This document shows, in pieces, positions 6,792 to 9,021 of a stretch of 9,021 nucleotides of DNA. The stretch comes from Candidatus Segatella papionis. Lineage in GTDB: Bacteria > Bacteroidota > Bacteroidia > Bacteroidales > Bacteroidaceae. The translations under genes were made by a program, and so were the position numbers. The notes beneath the pieces are model-generated. The model was not told the DNA's origin and did not search any database. It saw only the letters and a list, made by a program, of their open reading frames with translations. How positions within the stretch are numbered: the stretch's first letter is position 1; each line of letters starts with the position of its first letter. The stretch lies in NCBI GenBank assembly GCA_002297965.1, contig DBLF01000078.1, forward strand, positions 1 through 9,021, given 5' to 3'.

Positions 6792-7444
6792 ATGTATTTC
6801 ATCAGAATGTCCCAGACGGCGATGATGTGGCAGATGCTACCAGCCAGCACGAAGAAATGGAATACGGAGTGCATATATTTCTTCTTGTTGATGCTGTAGA
6901 AGACGGCACCTGTAATGTAGCATACACCTTCGGCGATGATCCAAATGACGGTAGCTGGAGTAACGGAGTCAATCAGCGGCTTGAAGGCGACGAGCACCGA
7001 GAGTCCCATGCCCACAAAGCAGAGGGTCTCTAGGTTGCTGTGGTCTTTGAGCTTGGCGAAGCTCATGATGGTGCCTGCCACCGCGCAAGCCCAGATGAAT
7101 ATGAAGAGACTCCATCCCCAATAGCCTTGTTCGCGCAGGGCAATCAGTGTTATCGGTGAGTAGGAACCTGCGATGTGCCAGTAGATGGCTGCGTGGTCCC
7201 ATTTGCGCAGTCGTTCCTTCCACTTGCTCCAAGCCGAGATGGCGTGGTAAACGGTAGAGGCGATATACGACATCAGCATACCGAAGAGGTAGAGGATGAC
7301 GCCGGCGGTAGCCCATCCGTTATGTTCGGAGAAGCACCAATAGAGGAAGATGATGCCGAAGACGACACCCATCAGGATGCCACCGGCATGCGACCAGGAG
7401 TTCCAAAGCTCCTCCTTGTGGCTGAAATGTATTTTGAGTTTCAT
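6788..7444 (-). CDS. Hemolysin III / PAQR-like membrane protein (YqfA type)
   Basis: This is an integral membrane protein of the hemolysin III (Hly-III, TIGR01065-like) branch of the PAQR superfamily, with about seven hydrophobic segments in 218 aa, the usual family size. Conserved polar residues that in related receptors bind zinc are present: S63 and H67 in STVYH, D83 and H84 in KWDHAAIYWH, and H192 and H196 in HSVFHFFVLAGSICH (192-206). Despite the name, most bacterial members are not proven haemolysins; roles in membrane fluidity or lipid homeostasis, and hydrolase activity of the ceramidase-like fold, have been proposed. Its stop codon overlaps the facing DUF3626 gene by 4 bases (TTAG at 6788-6791), and no terminator separates them. 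The ATG at 7444 is followed directly by the conserved HKEELWNSWSHAGG start, which supports this start. Confidence 0.92.
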   Translation of the reverse strand: MKLKIHFSHKEELWNSWSHAGGILMGVVFGIIFLYWCFSEHNGWATAGVILYLFGMLMSYIASTVYHAISAWSKWKERLRKWDHAAIYWHIAGSYSPITLIALREQGYWGWSLFIFIWACAVAGTIMSFAKLKDHSNLETLCFVGMGLSVLVAFKPLIDSVTPATVIWIIAEGVCYITGAVFYSINKKKYMHSVFHFFVLAGSICHIIAVWDILMKYI

Positions 7445-7508
7445 ATTGTTTCGTATCTTTTAGTTACACATTCATTTTATAGTTTTATTTTACAAACATT
7501 GAAAAAAC
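7445..7508. other. A+T-rich gap between the AAA ATPase stop and the hemolysin III start
   Basis: On the minus strand, a run of six T lies one base after the TAA stop of the ATPase gene, but no convincing stem precedes it. Further on, TTTG (7496-7493) could be a -33 element, but the best -7 candidate 20 bases later has two mismatches. The gap probably carries the hemolysin III promoter, but I cannot place it with confidence. Confidence 0.3.
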
Positions 7509-8966
7509 TTATCGGATAACTTCGAATAGATCTTCCAGTGTTACGATGTCATGTATGTTGGCACTATATTTAGTCTTTACCAAGCCATACGTTGTGATGA
7601 GTACGACTTGCAAAGTCTTGCGAGTACTAGTTACAGCTCTGAATGTTTCTTTTCGGGTTCGTAATCGCTCATCATAGTCATGAGTAATTGCATACTCTTT
7701 ATTGGAATATTTGATTTCGCAGAGGTCGATAACTTGGTCTCTTCTGTCTATCAACAGGTCGATTTGAGTCCCTTTGTAGCTGATACCATTTGCATCCGTA
7801 AAAGGCTTGCATAGCCAAGAACAGATATCGCTCAGCGTTCCGCCGATTCTCAGTTTTTGTTTGATTTGAGGAATATGGTGCAGGCAGATTTGCTCGAAAG
7901 CATATCCCTCCCAAGTCCTTCTGGCAGGATTGTCCTGCATGTTATGCCAGAAATGATAGTCCTGACTATTGGTATGGGATACAAAACGATTATGGAAAAG
8001 AGAGAATAAATCTACCAGCTGAAACATTTGCCCACGACTTTTCTTTCCGAACGCTGTATAGGTACGAAGAAAGTCACATCGACAGAGATTTTCCAGAACC
8101 TCTGTCAACATACCATTATTCTGAAGTTTGCCCTCTTTGGCGATTTCCTCCCGAGTCATACCAATAGATTTGGTTGCTAAAGTCTCTATGACTGTTTGGT
8201 AAACGGAAGAGTCTTTGAACAACGAGCGAAATATAAAGTTGTATTCTGTTCGTAATATGGCTCCTTCTTCAAAAAACAGATGGTCCACATTCTCTTCTGC
8301 CGTATATTGAGGATTGAGCATGTCAAGATAGTAGGGAATGCCTCCCATGACCATGTAGGCTTGAGCGATCTGTAATCTAGTCCAATCAATGCCCTTATTG
8401 AGCAGAAATGATTCTGTCTCTTGCAAGTTGAATGGTCGAAGATAAATTTGACGATTAACACGTCCATGCATACCTCCCTTGTCGCCAATCAGTTTGGATA
8501 GCATCCAGGTGGTAGCAGAACCACACACAAAGAACTTCATCCCATGGACTGTACTTGCCCAACTGTTCCAAAAATAGCTAAAGGCTTGGATAAAGTTGGA
8601 TTTAGGGGTATCCATCCATGGTAACTCATCTAAGAATACGACAATGCGCTCCTTGTCAAGTGATGACAAGTAGTCTCGTAATTGTTCAAATGCCTCGAAC
8701 CAATCTTGTGGCTTTTTCCGCTTTTTGCCAGAGTATCGTTCCAACTGCGTTTGGAACAAACGTAGTAGCGTAGCTTTGGGAGTCTCGAAAGCACCTGTAA
8801 AATAGAAGTCAAACTGTTGGTTAAAGAATGACTTGATAAGATAGGTCTTGCCTACACGGCGACGCCCATAGATGGCTACGAGTTCTGCCTTCGGAGAATC
8901 GTAGTACTCTTGGATGAGCATTTGCTCTTTTTCTCGACCTATGATAATGTCGTTTGTTTCGTCCAT
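7509..8966 (-). CDS. Archaeal-type AAA ATPase with C-terminal DUF234/PD-(D/E)XK-like domain
   Basis: This is a cytoplasmic P-loop ATPase of the COG1672 / archaeal ATPase group, common as accessory genes in Bacteroidales and of unknown role. Numbered from ATG 8966 (485 aa): Walker A GRRRVGKT (34-41), Walker B VVFLDELPW (109-117), a sensor-like CGSATTWM (148-155), GGIPYYL (208-214), a winged-helix-like middle (about 260-310), then a C-terminal domain with Glu353 in WEGYAFEQI, Asp403 in GTQIDLLID and EIK (417-419). These last residues fit the E...D...ExK pattern of a PD-(D/E)XK nuclease-like fold. The longer reading with a TTG start at 8996 is rejected, because it would begin beside the promoter -7 element and the family sequence begins near DIIIGREKE. 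The gene is more A+T-rich and has different codon preference from the genes at 63-7444, which suggests horizontal acquisition. Confidence 0.9.
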   Translation of the reverse strand: MDETNDIIIGREKEQMLIQEYYDSPKAELVAIYGRRRVGKTYLIKSFFNQQFDFYFTGAFETPKATLLRLFQTQLERYSGKKRKKPQDWFEAFEQLRDYLSSLDKERIVVFLDELPWMDTPKSNFIQAFSYFWNSWASTVHGMKFFVCGSATTWMLSKLIGDKGGMHGRVNRQIYLRPFNLQETESFLLNKGIDWTRLQIAQAYMVMGGIPYYLDMLNPQYTAEENVDHLFFEEGAILRTEYNFIFRSLFKDSSVYQTVIETLATKSIGMTREEIAKEGKLQNNGMLTEVLENLCRCDFLRTYTAFGKKSRGQMFQLVDLFSLFHNRFVSHTNSQDYHFWHNMQDNPARRTWEGYAFEQICLHHIPQIKQKLRIGGTLSDICSWLCKPFTDANGISYKGTQIDLLIDRRDQVIDLCEIKYSNKEYAITHDYDERLRTRKETFRAVTSTRKTLQVVLITTYGLVKTKYSANIHDIVTLEDLFEVIR

Positions 8967-8985
8967 ATTGCGTTGTATTTTTGTG

Positions 8986-8993
8986 CAAATATA
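8986..8993 (-). promoter_or_regulatory. Bacteroidetes -7 promoter element for the AAA ATPase gene
   Basis: The minus strand reads TATATTTG, an exact match to the TAnnTTTG consensus, followed by C. It lies 19 bases upstream of ATG 8966, giving a short leader. A matching -33 TTTG is not clear: the window ends near the expected place and only a T-rich stretch (9021-9018) is seen, at a spacing slightly too long. This element also argues against the upstream TTG as start codon. Confidence 0.6.
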
Positions 8994-9021
8994 CAAAATT
9001 ATGCCGATAGCACAGCTAAAA

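Noticed and set aside
7501..7530. Possible terminator after the AAA ATPase gene (TTATC/GATAA followed by T6)
   Set aside because: The inverted repeat has no usable loop, leaving only about three pairs, so the T-run alone does not support a terminator call.
8967..8996. TTG-initiated ten-residue N-terminal extension of the AAA ATPase
   Set aside because: The extension overlaps the TATATTTG promoter element and adds nothing that resembles the family; ATG 8966 is the better start.

Overview
The window looks like chromosomal DNA from a member of the Bacteroidales, most likely the Prevotella/Segatella group. The support is indirect: start codons mostly lack a purine-rich Shine-Dalgarno sequence, the clearest promoter element is of the Bacteroidetes TAnnTTTG type, base composition is moderate, and the proteins resemble Bacteroidales versions of their families. 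No RNA gene, transposase, integrase or CRISPR array is visible. No gap exceeds 120 bases.

Bases 63-4838 hold five closely spaced plus-strand genes that read as one operon: a circularly permuted ATP-grasp ligase (DUF404/407 type), a small alpha-E protein, a transglutaminase-like protein with an intact Cys-His-Asp triad, and two tandem M14-type (succinylglutamate desuccinylase/aspartoacylase-like) proteins. The first M14 protein keeps its zinc and catalytic residues. The second keeps the fold markers but has lost both zinc histidines and the catalytic glutamate, so it is probably a pseudoenzyme. ATP-grasp, alpha-E and transglutaminase are a known genomic trio predicted to make and process an amide- or peptide-linked product. 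The active/inactive deacylase pair attached to it is the most interesting part of the window.

A strong hairpin whose loop contains the stop codon closes the fifth gene (4821-4854). Next come a BASS-family (bile acid:sodium symporter-like) membrane transporter (4888-5841) and, behind its own likely promoter, a DUF3626 protein (5958-6791). The transporter could move the substrate or product of the upstream pathway, but that rests on position alone.

Two minus-strand genes face this block. A hemolysin III/PAQR-like membrane protein (6788-7444) overlaps the stop codon of the DUF3626 gene by 4 bases. An archaeal-type AAA ATPase with a C-terminal DUF234/PD-(D/E)XK-like domain (7509-8966) is visibly more A+T-rich and looks like an accessory gene. 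Its proper start is ATG at 8966, just behind a TATATTTG promoter element.
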